A DNA stretch of 64,000 nt from Streptomyces pilosus (GTDB lineage Bacteria > Actinomycetota > Actinomycetes > Streptomycetales > Streptomycetaceae): NCBI RefSeq assembly GCF_014649835.1, contig NZ_BMTU01000009.1:240868-304867 (forward strand), read 5' to 3'. How positions within the stretch are numbered: position 1 is the stretch's first letter; every line of letters begins with the position of its first letter. Shown one piece after another: positions 56,006 through 63,748 of this stretch. The position numbers and the translations under genes are program-made. Below the pieces are notes generated by a model. That model saw only the letters and a list, made by a program, of their open reading frames with translations. It was not told the DNA's origin and made no database searches.

Positions 56006-56650
56006 GTGCCCAACGGCCCGCTGTCACTCCCGGCCCGTCTCTGTCTGGCGGCCTGGGACACCGACCCGCAACGGCTGGCCCCCCTGGTGCGGGCCGGCGC
56101 CCTCGCCGAGCTGGCCCGGCGCGGACTGCTGACCGACGACGAGGGCATCGCCACCCCGCTCGACCTGGACTCCCGCACCGGGGACCCGGTCCTGGACGGG
56201 CTCCTGGAGCTGGTCAGCGAGTCCTTCCCGCACCGCTGGCGCGCCTGGGTGACCCTGCACGCGCGGCACACCTTGGACGCGGTCCGGGAGCAGCTGGTGG
56301 CCGAAGGCTTCGTGCGCGCCGAGAAGCACCGGGTGCTCGGGGTGTTCCCGTCGGTCGACCACGTCCTGGCCGACACCGCCCGCGCGGACGCCCTGCACCG
56401 TGAGGCCCGGCCGGCCCTGACCGGTCCGGCACCGGCCGAGCAGGTGCCCGAGCCGCTCGCGACCGCCCTCGCGCTGGCCACCGCGGCGGGCCTGCCGCCC
56501 GCACCGCACGGCTCCTTCGAGGAGAGCCGTGCCGAGGCCCTCACCCGGCGCGCCGCGGCGTCCGCCCCCGGATTCGGCACCGTCCTGGGCGACCTGCGGG
56601 CGGGCCTCACCGAAGCGGCTCCGCTGTCCGCGCTGACCAGGGGCCGCTGA
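56006..56650 (+). CDS. GPP34 (GOLPH3/VPS74-like) family protein
   Basis: The 214-residue helical protein resembles bacterial GPP34 proteins. LPARLCLAAWDTDPQRLAP is followed by VRAGALAELARRGLLTDDEG, the family's repeat of short helices, and later VREQLVAEGFVRAEKHRVLGVFP. Eukaryotic homologues bind phosphoinositides; the role in actinomycetes is unknown. The GTG at 56006 follows CGAGGAGG at ideal spacing and supersedes an earlier in-frame start. It is divergent from the ABC-F operon, and the two promoters lie within about 310 bp. Confidence 0.75.
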   Translation: MPNGPLSLPARLCLAAWDTDPQRLAPLVRAGALAELARRGLLTDDEGIATPLDLDSRTGDPVLDGLLELVSESFPHRWRAWVTLHARHTLDAVREQLVAEGFVRAEKHRVLGVFPSVDHVLADTARADALHREARPALTGPAPAEQVPEPLATALALATAAGLPPAPHGSFEESRAEALTRRAAASAPGFGTVLGDLRAGLTEAAPLSALTRGR

Positions 56651-56732
56651 CCCGGCGGACCGCGGCGCCGGCCGCACGCGTGTGTCGGATTCCTGCCAGC
56701 GGCGAGGCCCGTCCGCTGGTTGAGTGACCCGC

Positions 56733-57575
56733 ATGACGAACCACACCGCCGGACTCCGTGACCGCGCCCTCGCCTTCCGCTCCCTGCACCTCCCCGGACG
56801 CCCGCTGGTCCTGCCCAACGCCTGGGACGTCGCCAGTGCCCGGCTGGTGGAGGACGCGGGCGCCGGCGCCGTGGCGACCACCAGTGCCGGGGTCGCCTGG
56901 GCCCGCGGCGCGGCGGACGGGGACCGGCTGGACCGGGAGCGTGCCCTGCGGGCCGTGGCGGAGATCGTCCGGGCCGTCCGGGTGCCCGTCACCGCCGACA
57001 TCGAGAGCGGCTACGCACCGGACCCGGAGGGTGTGGCCGGCACCGTGCGCGCCGTCCTCGCCGCGGGTGCGGTGGGGGTGAACATCGAGGACGCCGCCCC
57101 GCGGGGCACCGGCCGCGGCCCGCTGCGCCCGGCCGGGGAGCAGGCCGAGCGGATCGCCGCCGCGCGCGCCGCCGCCGACGCGGCCGGCGTCCCGCTGTTC
57201 GTCAACGCCCGCGTCGACACGTTCCTGCGCGGTGCCGGGGGAGTGGACGACACGCTGGAGCGCGCCGCCGCCTACCTGGCCGCGGGCGCCGACGGGATCT
57301 TCGTCCCCGGTACCGTCGACCCGGGGACGATCGAGGAACTGGCCGGCGGGATCCGCGCCCCGCTGAACGTGCTGGCCGGCCCCGGCGCACCGCCGGCCGG
57401 CGCACTGGCCGCCATGGGTGTGGCCCGCGTCAGTGTCGGTTCCGCCGTCGCCGAGGCCGCGTACGCCGTGGTCCACCGCGCCGCGCGGGAGCTGCTCGGG
57501 GCAGGGACGTACGACGCGCAGACCGGCGGCCTGGCGTACGGAACGCTCAACGAGCTGATGGGGCAGGACGCCTGA
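56733..57575 (+). CDS. Isocitrate lyase/phosphoenolpyruvate mutase family enzyme
   Basis: The 280-residue TIM-barrel protein of the PEP mutase/ICL superfamily shows RPLVLPNAWDVASARLVEDAGAGAVATTSAGVAW, the metal-binding VPVTADIESGYAPDPEGV, VGVNIEDA and VNARVDTFL. The cysteine of the KKCG(H) lyase loop is not evident, as in many members of the 2-methylisocitrate-lyase-like or oxaloacetate-decarboxylase-like branch, so the precise C-C lyase reaction is unknown. The ATG at 56733 is used; a GTG nine bases earlier is possible. It is a monocistronic gene convergent with ssgD. Confidence 0.85.
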   Translation: MTNHTAGLRDRALAFRSLHLPGRPLVLPNAWDVASARLVEDAGAGAVATTSAGVAWARGAADGDRLDRERALRAVAEIVRAVRVPVTADIESGYAPDPEGVAGTVRAVLAAGAVGVNIEDAAPRGTGRGPLRPAGEQAERIAAARAAADAAGVPLFVNARVDTFLRGAGGVDDTLERAAAYLAAGADGIFVPGTVDPGTIEELAGGIRAPLNVLAGPGAPPAGALAAMGVARVSVGSAVAEAAYAVVHRAARELLGAGTYDAQTGGLAYGTLNELMGQDA

Positions 57576-57582
57576 CGTACCG

Positions 57583-57996
57583 TCAGGCGTCGCGCATCAG
57601 CTCCGCGAGGCGGTGGTCCAGGTCGAGCCGGAGGTGTTCCAGGCCGGTCGGCACCAGATCGCTGGTGGCCTCGAGGAACCGCCGCACCTCGCCCGAGCGG
57701 ACGTGCACGACGGCGGTCCCCTCGGGCGCGTGGAACTCCAGCACGGTGCGGTCGTACCCGTACGGGCGCACCCGCACGTCGCCGAGCCCCTCGGGTCCGC
57801 TCAGCCCCGCGGCGAGCAGCTCCCGGGCGAAGGTCCAGCAGACCTCGACGCCCTCCAGGGTGGCGGGCGCGGGGAAGGTCATGCGGACGGCGAACGGGTC
57901 GTCGCGGTCGTAGTGCAGCGTGGCGGGGATGTTCGGCATCCGTGGCGCGGCGGCGACCAGACGGGCCTCTACGGGTTGCTCGATGACGGTGGACAA
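57583..57996 (-). CDS. ssgD: SsgA-like sporulation/cell-division regulator with a TTG start
   Basis: SsgA-like proteins (SALPs) control septum placement and wall remodelling in sporulating actinomycetes. The 137-residue product has the family blocks IPATLHYDRDDPFAVRMTF, VCWTFARELLAAGL, VRVRPYGYDRTVLEFHAPEGTAVVHV and a helical C-terminus. The only start giving full length is TTG at 57996 with GGGAG seven bases upstream; no ATG/GTG lies before the conserved region. From gene order it matches the S. coelicolor paralogue I recall as ssgD (SCO6722). The choice among SALPs is by synteny, not by sequence. Confidence 0.85.
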   Translation of the reverse strand: MSTVIEQPVEARLVAAAPRMPNIPATLHYDRDDPFAVRMTFPAPATLEGVEVCWTFARELLAAGLSGPEGLGDVRVRPYGYDRTVLEFHAPEGTAVVHVRSGEVRRFLEATSDLVPTGLEHLRLDLDHRLAELMRDA

Positions 57997-58220
57997 CGCC
58001 TTGCTCCCTCGTGACGGCTGGACGGGCTTCCGGGCGGATCCGTGCGACTACTGGATGAGACGACGGAATCCGCCAATCCGTGCACACGAACAGCGAGTGA
58101 CCTCTGTCACCGCCTTCATGCGCCCCGGTGACACGCCTCCTTCCCGCGTGTCCCCGCCGTACCCGTGCGCTCCGGAGGCGCTCTGGACGGCGCCCCGGCG
58201 GTGGGCTAGCTTCGCCCGCC

Positions 58221-59366
58221 ATGAGGCGCTCGGGGAGCACGCGACGGACGGGACGGACGCGACGCACGGGAAGGGCGGGGAGGATCCGCCGTGGGACCGC
58301 CCTCGGGGCCGCGTGCGCGGCGGTCCTGGCCGCCCTCACCGCGGTGCCCGCGCAGGCACAGCGGGCACAGGGGGCGGAAGCCCGCGACGGGGCGCCGCAC
58401 TGGTCCCTCAAGGACACCGGCACCCCGGACGTCAGGTTCCGCGGCCTGGCCGCCGTCGGCCGCGGCACCGCCTGGGTCGCCGGAACCCGCGGCACCGTCC
58501 TGCGCACCACCGACGGCGGCCGCACCTGGCGGAACGTGTCCCCGCCGGGTGCGGGCGAGTTGCAGTTCCGGGACATCGAGGCGTTCAACGCCCGGCGGGC
58601 CGTGGTGCTGGCCATCGGCGAGGGCGAGGCGTCCCGCGTGTACCGCACCGACGACGGCGGAGCGACCTGGACGGAGTCGTTCCGCAACACCGACGCCCGC
58701 GCCTTCTACGACTGCCTCACCTTCTTCGACCACCGCCACGGACTGGCGATGAGCGACCCGGTGGACGGGAAGTTCCGCATCCTGTCGACCCGTGACGGAG
58801 GACGTTCCTGGACCGTGCTGCCCGACGCGGGGATGCCCCCGGCGCTGGACGGCGAGGCCGGCTTCGCGGCGAGCGGCCAGTGCCTGGTGTCCTCCGGCCC
58901 GAAGGACGTCTGGCTGGCCACCGGCGGAGCGGCCCGCGCCCGGGTGCTGCACTCGGCCGACCGCGGCCGCACCTGGAAGGCCACCGACACCCCGGTGCCC
59001 GGCGGCGACCCGGCCCGGGGTGTCTTCGCCCTGGCCTTCCGCGACCGCTCCCACGGCCTCGCCGTCGGCGGCGACTTCCGTCCCGGGCAGCCCTCCGCGG
59101 ACGCCGCCGCACGTACCTCCGACGGAGGCCGCAGCTGGCGCCCGGCCGCCGCCTCCCCGGCCGCCTACCGCTCGGGCGTCGCCTGGCTCCCGCACAGCCG
59201 CACCGCCGCCCTCGCGGTCGGTCCGACCGGCACCGACCTCACCACCGACGCCGGCCGCACCTGGCGGACCGTCGACACCGGCTCGTACGACACCGTCGAC
59301 TGCGCGCGCGACCACGGCTGCTGGGCGGCGGGGGAGAAGGGGAGGGTTGCCCGCCTGGAGCACTGA
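58221..59366 (+). CDS. Secreted BNR/Ycf48-like beta-propeller protein
   Basis: The 381-residue exported protein has a highly Arg-rich N-region (RRSGSTRRTGRTRRTGRAGR), a hydrophobic core and a cleavage site near AQAQR. At least six Asp-box/BNR-type motifs follow, spaced around the chain: TTDGGRTW, TDDGGATW, TRDGGRSW, ADRGRTW, TSDGGRSW, TDAGRTW. They predict a six-bladed propeller as in sialidase-like or Ycf48-like proteins. Catalytic residues of sialidases are not evident, so the function is unknown. No ribosome-binding site precedes the ATG; a TAGCTT hexamer 13 bases upstream suggests a leaderless transcript. Confidence 0.78.
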   Translation: MRRSGSTRRTGRTRRTGRAGRIRRGTALGAACAAVLAALTAVPAQAQRAQGAEARDGAPHWSLKDTGTPDVRFRGLAAVGRGTAWVAGTRGTVLRTTDGGRTWRNVSPPGAGELQFRDIEAFNARRAVVLAIGEGEASRVYRTDDGGATWTESFRNTDARAFYDCLTFFDHRHGLAMSDPVDGKFRILSTRDGGRSWTVLPDAGMPPALDGEAGFAASGQCLVSSGPKDVWLATGGAARARVLHSADRGRTWKATDTPVPGGDPARGVFALAFRDRSHGLAVGGDFRPGQPSADAAARTSDGGRSWRPAAASPAAYRSGVAWLPHSRTAALAVGPTGTDLTTDAGRTWRTVDTGSYDTVDCARDHGCWAAGEKGRVARLEH

Positions 59367-59436
59367 CGGGTGCGGCGGGCCATTGCCGCTGACAACGTGG
59401 GTACCCGTTCGCGTACACGAGAGGAAGTGAGCGGAC

Positions 59437-59760
59437 ATGCCACGCGGTTCCAGCCCCAAGCGGGAGCGTCAGTACGAGCACATCAAGGAGAGCGCCGAGG
59501 ACCGGGGCGAGAGCACCGGACGCGCCAAGGAGATCGCCGCCCGGACGGTGAACAAGGAGCGCGCCCGGTCCGGCGAGTCCAGGACCGCCAGCCGCACCTC
59601 GACCCAGGACCTGTCGTCCGGGAAGCGCGGCGGCCAGCGTTCCGGCAAGGGCTCCCAGGGCCCCACCCGCGACCAGCTGTACGAAGAGGCCAAGAAGCGG
59701 AACGTCGAGGGACGTTCGAGCATGAACAAGAGCCAGCTCCAGCGCGCGCTCGGCAAGTGA
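59437..59760 (+). CDS. Small basic protein with Rho-N/SAP-like C-terminus (annotated elsewhere as plasmid stabilization protein)
   Basis: The 107-residue very hydrophilic, Lys/Arg/Ser/Glu-rich protein starts MPRGSSPKRERQYEHIKESAEDRG and contains IAARTVNKERARSGES. It ends with a short helical DQLYEEAKKRNVEGRSSMNKSQLQRALGK-like domain (only part quoted in motifs: LYEEAKKRNVEG, MNKSQLQRAL). That domain resembles a Rho-N or SAP-type nucleic-acid-binding hairpin. The ATG follows GAGGAAG. Similar Streptomyces proteins carry the plasmid-stabilization label without functional proof. It is likely to bind DNA or RNA. Confidence 0.75.
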   Translation: MPRGSSPKRERQYEHIKESAEDRGESTGRAKEIAARTVNKERARSGESRTASRTSTQDLSSGKRGGQRSGKGSQGPTRDQLYEEAKKRNVEGRSSMNKSQLQRALGK

Positions 59761-59839
59761 ACCCGCCCCCGCGCGGAGGCCCCGGCCCCCCGGGACACCC
59801 TCCGTGCGGAGCGCGCCCGCCGCGTAGGCTCGGGGCACC

Positions 59840-60535
59840 ATGACGACCGAACCCGTACCCGCCGACCGGCCCGTCTCCGCATCAGAGGCCCGCGCGGTCC
59901 AGGACGCCCTCCGCGGGCGGGTGGTGCTCGACGAGACGGGCCCGCCGCCCGGGACGGGCCGGGTCACCGGAGTGGACGTGGCGTACGACGACGAGCGGAA
60001 CCTCGTCGCGGCCGCGGCCGTCGTCCTGGACGCGGCGACCCTGGACGTCGTCGCCGAGTCCACGGCCGTCGGCCGGATCTCCTTCCCGTACGTCCCCGGA
60101 CTGCTCGCCTTCCGCGAGATCCCCACCGTGCTCGCCGCCCTGGAAGCGCTGCCGTGCCCGCCCGGCCTGGTGGTCTGCGACGGCTACGGACTCGCCCACC
60201 CCCGCCGCTTCGGACTGGCCTGCCACCTGGGCGTGCTCACCGGCCTGCCGACGATCGGCGTCGCCAAGAACCCCTTCACCTTCACCCACGCCGCACCCGG
60301 CACCCCGCGCGGCAGCACCGCGCCGCTGCTCGCCGGGGATGAGGAGGTCGGCAGGGCGCTGCGCACCAGGGACGCCGTCAAACCCGTCTTCGTCTCCGTC
60401 GGCCACCGTGTGAGCCTGGACAACGCCTGCGCCCACACCCTCGCCCTGACCCCGGCCTACCGCCTCCCCGAGACCACCCGCAGGGCGGACGCCCTGTGCC
60501 GCCGCGCACTGGCGGAGATCACCCCCGCCGCCTAG
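59840..60535 (+). CDS. nfi: Endonuclease V (deoxyinosine 3'-endonuclease)
   Basis: The 231-residue repair nuclease nicks DNA near deaminated adenine (inosine). The catalytic set is in place: Asp in VTGVDVAYDDERN, Glu in the strand before SFPYVPGLLAFRE, Asp and His in VVCDGYGLAHPRRFGLACHLGV, and the lysine of GVAKNPF. The segment SFPYVPGLLAFRE carries the PYIP-like wedge that flips the lesion. The ATG at 59840 is close to the upstream small gene (79 bp), so co-transcription is possible. Confidence 0.92.
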   Translation: MTTEPVPADRPVSASEARAVQDALRGRVVLDETGPPPGTGRVTGVDVAYDDERNLVAAAAVVLDAATLDVVAESTAVGRISFPYVPGLLAFREIPTVLAALEALPCPPGLVVCDGYGLAHPRRFGLACHLGVLTGLPTIGVAKNPFTFTHAAPGTPRGSTAPLLAGDEEVGRALRTRDAVKPVFVSVGHRVSLDNACAHTLALTPAYRLPETTRRADALCRRALAEITPAA

Positions 60536-60614
60536 GGGACACCTGGCGGTACCCGGGTGGGAACTGAGTACGCGTACGGATGTTCGCCCGGGCCGGTCCG
60601 GGCAGGCTGGCCGC

Positions 60615-60761
60615 ATGACAACACACCGTGCAGACAGGCGCGTTGCCGTCGACGGACGGCCCGTCGGGCGGACCGTGACCGTCGGGCTGGCCCTCGCCGT
60701 ACTGGCCGGGCTGGGCTGGACCGCCGGAATGATCTACACACTGGTCGCGTGGCCGATGTGA
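60615..60761 (+). CDS. 48-residue single-span membrane peptide
   Basis: A short frame starts with a basic/polar N-terminus (MTTHRADRRVAVDGRPVGR). One hydrophobic helix follows (VTVGLALAVLAGLGWTAGMI), and it ends YTLVAWPM. The ATG at 60615 is preceded by a weak GCAGG. Upstream is a GTACGCGTAC palindrome (60568-60577). Codon third positions are strongly G/C. It resembles the many small actinobacterial membrane peptides of unknown role; no named family is recognised. Confidence 0.6.
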   Translation: MTTHRADRRVAVDGRPVGRTVTVGLALAVLAGLGWTAGMIYTLVAWPM

Positions 60762-60782
60762 GCCGCCCGCCCGGCCGCGTCC

Positions 60783-61970
60783 TCAGCGGGTCGCGGCGAC
60801 CCGGAAGCGGATGCCCGCCGCCCGCAGGCGGTCGATCAGCGCGTCGCCCATCGCCACCGCCGTCGTGACCTGCCCCGCCGCCGGCGGCAGGTCGTCGAAG
60901 GCCAGACTGAGGGCGCCCTCCGCCAGCATCTTCGCCGTCTCGTCGTAGCCGGGGTCGCCGCCCGCCACCTCCGTGTACACCCGCAGGCCGCCGCCCTCGC
61001 CGACGAAGCGGACGGAGAAGCGGCTCCGGGCGCGCTTCTCCGGCCCCGGCCCGTCACCGGGCCTGAGGCGGTCGGAAAGCCGGCGCCGCAACGACGGCAC
61101 CTGCGCGGCCGTGACCAGCGCGCCCACGGCCGCCACCCCGCCCACCGCCACCGGCAGACGGCGCACCGCCGCGTAGTGCCGGTAGCGGAAGTCGGGGCCG
61201 TAGCGGTCGAGCGCCCTGGCCGAGCGGCGCACGATCTGCCCGTCGATCGTCGGCAGCGGCAGGGCCCAGGCGCCGACCTCCGGCGCGTAGCGCGGCGCTC
61301 CCAGGGGCGCCGAGGCCCGGCGGTCCACCAGCCGCGGTTCGTGGTGCCTGCGCTCGCGGGCCGCCGCGCGCAGGCCGCGGTGCCGGGCGAACTGGTTCAG
61401 CGCCGAGGCGAACGTCCCGCCCGAGAAGGCGGCGTCGGCGGTGACGAACCCGTCCACGGTCAGCGGCACCCCCTCCGGCAGCTGCCGCACGGTGAAGTAC
61501 GCGCCCAGGTCGTGCGGCACCGAGTCGAAGCCGCACGCGTGCACCAGCCGCGCCCCCGTCTCCCGCGCGCGGGCGTCGTGACGGACGTACATCAGGTCCA
61601 CGAACTCCGGTTCGCCGGTGAGGTCCACGTAGTCGGTCCCGGTGTCCGCGCAGGCGGCGACGAGTTCCTCGCCGTACTCCACGTACGGGCCCACGGTCGT
61701 GGCGACCACCCGCGCCTGCTCGGCGAGGGCCCGCAGGGAGGCCGGATCGGACACGTCCGCCCGCAGCACTCCGATCTCCGCCCCGCCGGGCAGCCGCTCC
61801 CGCAGCCGCTCCCGCAGCCGCTCCAGCCGGCCGCCACTGCGGCCGGCGATCGCCCAGCGCAGTCCGTCGGGGGCGTGGGCGGCCAGGTACTCCGCGGTCA
61901 GTGTCCCGACGAAGCCGGTCGCTCCGAAGAGCACGATGTCGTACGGACGGTCCGTGTTCAGCCTGCTCAT
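60783..61970 (-). CDS. Saccharopine dehydrogenase-like / trans-acting enoyl reductase family protein
   Basis: The 395-residue protein has an N-terminal Rossmann motif YDIVLFGATGFVGTLTAEYLA. The saccharopine-dehydrogenase-like segments VVATTVGPYVEYGEELVAACADTGTDYVDLTGE and LVHACGFDSVPHDLGAYF follow, and a GALVTAAQVPSLR region could form a hydrophobic hairpin. Mycobacterial relatives include the trans-acting enoyl reductase of phenolic glycolipid synthesis. A short Arg-Glu-Arg-Leu repeat (RLRERLRERL) follows the first helix. ATG at 61970 with AAGGGGTG; the long upstream frame is antisense to the MmcQ gene. Substrate unknown. Confidence 0.85.
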   Translation of the reverse strand: MSRLNTDRPYDIVLFGATGFVGTLTAEYLAAHAPDGLRWAIAGRSGGRLERLRERLRERLPGGAEIGVLRADVSDPASLRALAEQARVVATTVGPYVEYGEELVAACADTGTDYVDLTGEPEFVDLMYVRHDARARETGARLVHACGFDSVPHDLGAYFTVRQLPEGVPLTVDGFVTADAAFSGGTFASALNQFARHRGLRAAARERRHHEPRLVDRRASAPLGAPRYAPEVGAWALPLPTIDGQIVRRSARALDRYGPDFRYRHYAAVRRLPVAVGGVAAVGALVTAAQVPSLRRRLSDRLRPGDGPGPEKRARSRFSVRFVGEGGGLRVYTEVAGGDPGYDETAKMLAEGALSLAFDDLPPAAGQVTTAVAMGDALIDRLRAAGIRFRVAATR

Positions 61971-62060
61971 GACACCCCTTGGTCGTGCAGCCGCGCCGCT
62001 GTCGGTGGCCGAGGCTAGCGTGAGGGGTGCGGAGCCCGACGACGAGCCCGGAGGTAACCG

Positions 62061-62441
62061 ATGGCCGTGTCCCCGAACGCCCTGAAGAAGTGGGAAAAAG
62101 TGCGCGACCACGCCCTGGGTCTGCCCGGAGCCGCCGAGGAACACCCCTGGGGCGAGAGCGTCGCCAAGGTCAACGGGAAGGTGTTCGTCTTCCTCGGCGT
62201 CCGCGACGGCAGTTACCCCCTGGGAGTGACGGTGAAGCTCACGGACGAGACGGCGCACGCCCACGCGCTGGCCTGCCCCGGCGCCGAACCCGCGGGGTAC
62301 GGCCTGGGCAGGGCCGGCTGGGTGAGGATCCCCCTGGAGATCAAGGGCGCGCCCCGGGCGGACCTGCTGTGCGACTGGGTGGAGGAGAGCTACCGCACCA
62401 TCGCTCCCAGGCGGCTGGCCGCCCAGCTCGACCCGCACTGA
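62061..62441 (+). CDS. MmcQ/YjbR family DNA-binding-fold protein
   Basis: The 126-residue YjbR-fold protein has HALGLPGAAEEHPWGES near the N-terminus, then KVNGKVFVFLG, VTVKLTDETAHAHALACPGAEP and WVRIPLEIKGAPRADLLCDWVEESYRTIAPRRL, the family's conserved C-terminal helix. The fold is related to DNA-binding modules, but function is unproved. The ATG at 62061 follows GGAGGTAA. It is divergent from the enoyl-reductase-like gene across 90 bp. Confidence 0.87.
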   Translation: MAVSPNALKKWEKVRDHALGLPGAAEEHPWGESVAKVNGKVFVFLGVRDGSYPLGVTVKLTDETAHAHALACPGAEPAGYGLGRAGWVRIPLEIKGAPRADLLCDWVEESYRTIAPRRLAAQLDPH

Positions 62442-62530
62442 CCGGCGCGGGGACGCGCCGCGCCGTACAGTGGCCAAGCGCTTGCTCGCCCGGTCTTGTG
62501 CCGGGTGGACGGCGTTCCTAACATCACAGG

Positions 62531-62551
62531 TGTTACACCAGTGGTGTCACA
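62531..62551. promoter_or_regulatory. Near-perfect 21-bp inverted repeat before the CoA-transferase operon
   Basis: Half-sites TGTTACACCA (62531-62540) and TGGTGTCACA (62542-62551) around a single G mismatch at only one position pair. The repeat ends 15 bp before the start codon at 62567 and overlaps the expected transcription start after TAACAT (62518-62523). It is likely to be the operator of a repressor of acyl-CoA metabolism. Confidence 0.6.
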
Positions 62552-62566
62552 GCTGATGGGGGCTCG

Positions 62567-63748
62567 ATGACGGAGGTCAGGACGCCGGCACACGGCCCGC
62601 TCACCGGCGTGCGCGTGGTGGAGCTGGCCGGCATCGGGCCGGGCCCGTTCGCCGCCATGCTCCTGGCCGACCTGGGCGCCGACGTCGTCCGGGTGGACCG
62701 CCCGGGCGGCCCCGGCCTGGGCATCGACCCGGCGCGCGACGTCACCAACCGCAACAAGCGCTCCGTGATCGTCGACCTCAAGGCCCCCGAAGGCCCCGCC
62801 CGCGTCCTGGACCTCGCCGAGCGCGCCGACGTCCTCATCGAGGGCTACCGCCCCGGCGTCGCCGAGCGCCTCGGCATCGGCCCCGCCGACTGCCACGCCC
62901 GTAACCCCCGTCTGGTCTACGGCCGCATGACCGGCTGGGGCCAGCAGGGACCCCTCGCCGACCGGGCCGGACACGACATCGCCTACATCGCCCTCACCGG
63001 CACCCTCGGCATGATCGGCGACCCGGACCGGCCCCCGGCCGTCCCCGCCAACCTGCTCGGCGACTACGCGGGCGGCTCCCTCTACCTCGTCGTCGGCGTG
63101 CTCGCCGCCCTGCACCACGCGCGCGCGAACGGCACCGGACAGGTCGTCGACGCCGCCGTCGTGGACGGCACCGCCCACCTCTCCGCCATGATCCACGGCA
63201 TGCTCGCCGCCGGCGCCTGGCAGGACCGGCGCGGCGCCAACCTCCTCGACGGCGGCTGCCCCTACTACGGCACCTACGCGACGGCCGACGGGCGGCACAT
63301 GGCGGTCGGCGCCCTGGAACCGCGGTTCTACGCCGAGTTCCTGCGTCTGCTCGACCTCGACGACCTGACGGGGGCCCACACGGACCCCGCCCGCTGGCCG
63401 GAACTGCGCGAGCGGGTCACTGCCCGGTTCAAGGCGCGCACCCGTGACGAGTGGACGGCCGTCTTCGAGGGCTCCGACGCGTGCGTGGCGCCCGTGCTGT
63501 CCCTCGGCGAGGCCCCGCACCACCCGCACCTCGCCGCCCGCGGCACCTTCACCGACCACGGCGGCATCACCCAGCCCGCACCCGCCCCGCGGTTCTCCGC
63601 GACCCCGGCCGGCATCCGCACCGGACCCGCCCTGCCGGGCGCGGGCGCCGACGAGGTGGCCCGCGACTGGGACCTGCCCCGCCGCGCGGACCCGGCCCCC
63701 TCGACCTCCCGCGAGCCCTCGAACCCTCAGCGAAAGGCCTCCTCGTGA
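62567..63748 (+). CDS. CaiB/BaiF (type III) CoA-transferase, alpha-methylacyl-CoA racemase-like
   Basis: The 393-residue type III CoA-transferase has the N-terminal GVRVVELAGIGPGPFAAMLLADLGADVVRVDRPGG and DVTNRNKRSVIVDLKAPEG. The catalytic aspartate is in RAGHDIAYIALTG, with a C-terminal ARGTFTDHGGITQPAPAPRFS block. The short length and sequence favour the racemase-like branch that epimerises 2-methyl-branched acyl-CoA. Its stop overlaps the start of a thiolase gene (GTGA), so the two act in one acyl-CoA degradation unit controlled from the inverted repeat just upstream. Confidence 0.9.
   Translation: MTEVRTPAHGPLTGVRVVELAGIGPGPFAAMLLADLGADVVRVDRPGGPGLGIDPARDVTNRNKRSVIVDLKAPEGPARVLDLAERADVLIEGYRPGVAERLGIGPADCHARNPRLVYGRMTGWGQQGPLADRAGHDIAYIALTGTLGMIGDPDRPPAVPANLLGDYAGGSLYLVVGVLAALHHARANGTGQVVDAAVVDGTAHLSAMIHGMLAAGAWQDRRGANLLDGGCPYYGTYATADGRHMAVGALEPRFYAEFLRLLDLDDLTGAHTDPARWPELRERVTARFKARTRDEWTAVFEGSDACVAPVLSLGEAPHHPHLAARGTFTDHGGITQPAPAPRFSATPAGIRTGPALPGAGADEVARDWDLPRRADPAPSTSREPSNPQRKASS

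Noticed and set aside
60783..62477. Extended start of the enoyl-reductase-like gene at 62477.
   Set aside because: The extra 169 residues are antisense to the MmcQ/YjbR gene, and the ATG at 61970 has a good ribosome-binding site and begins directly at the Rossmann fold.
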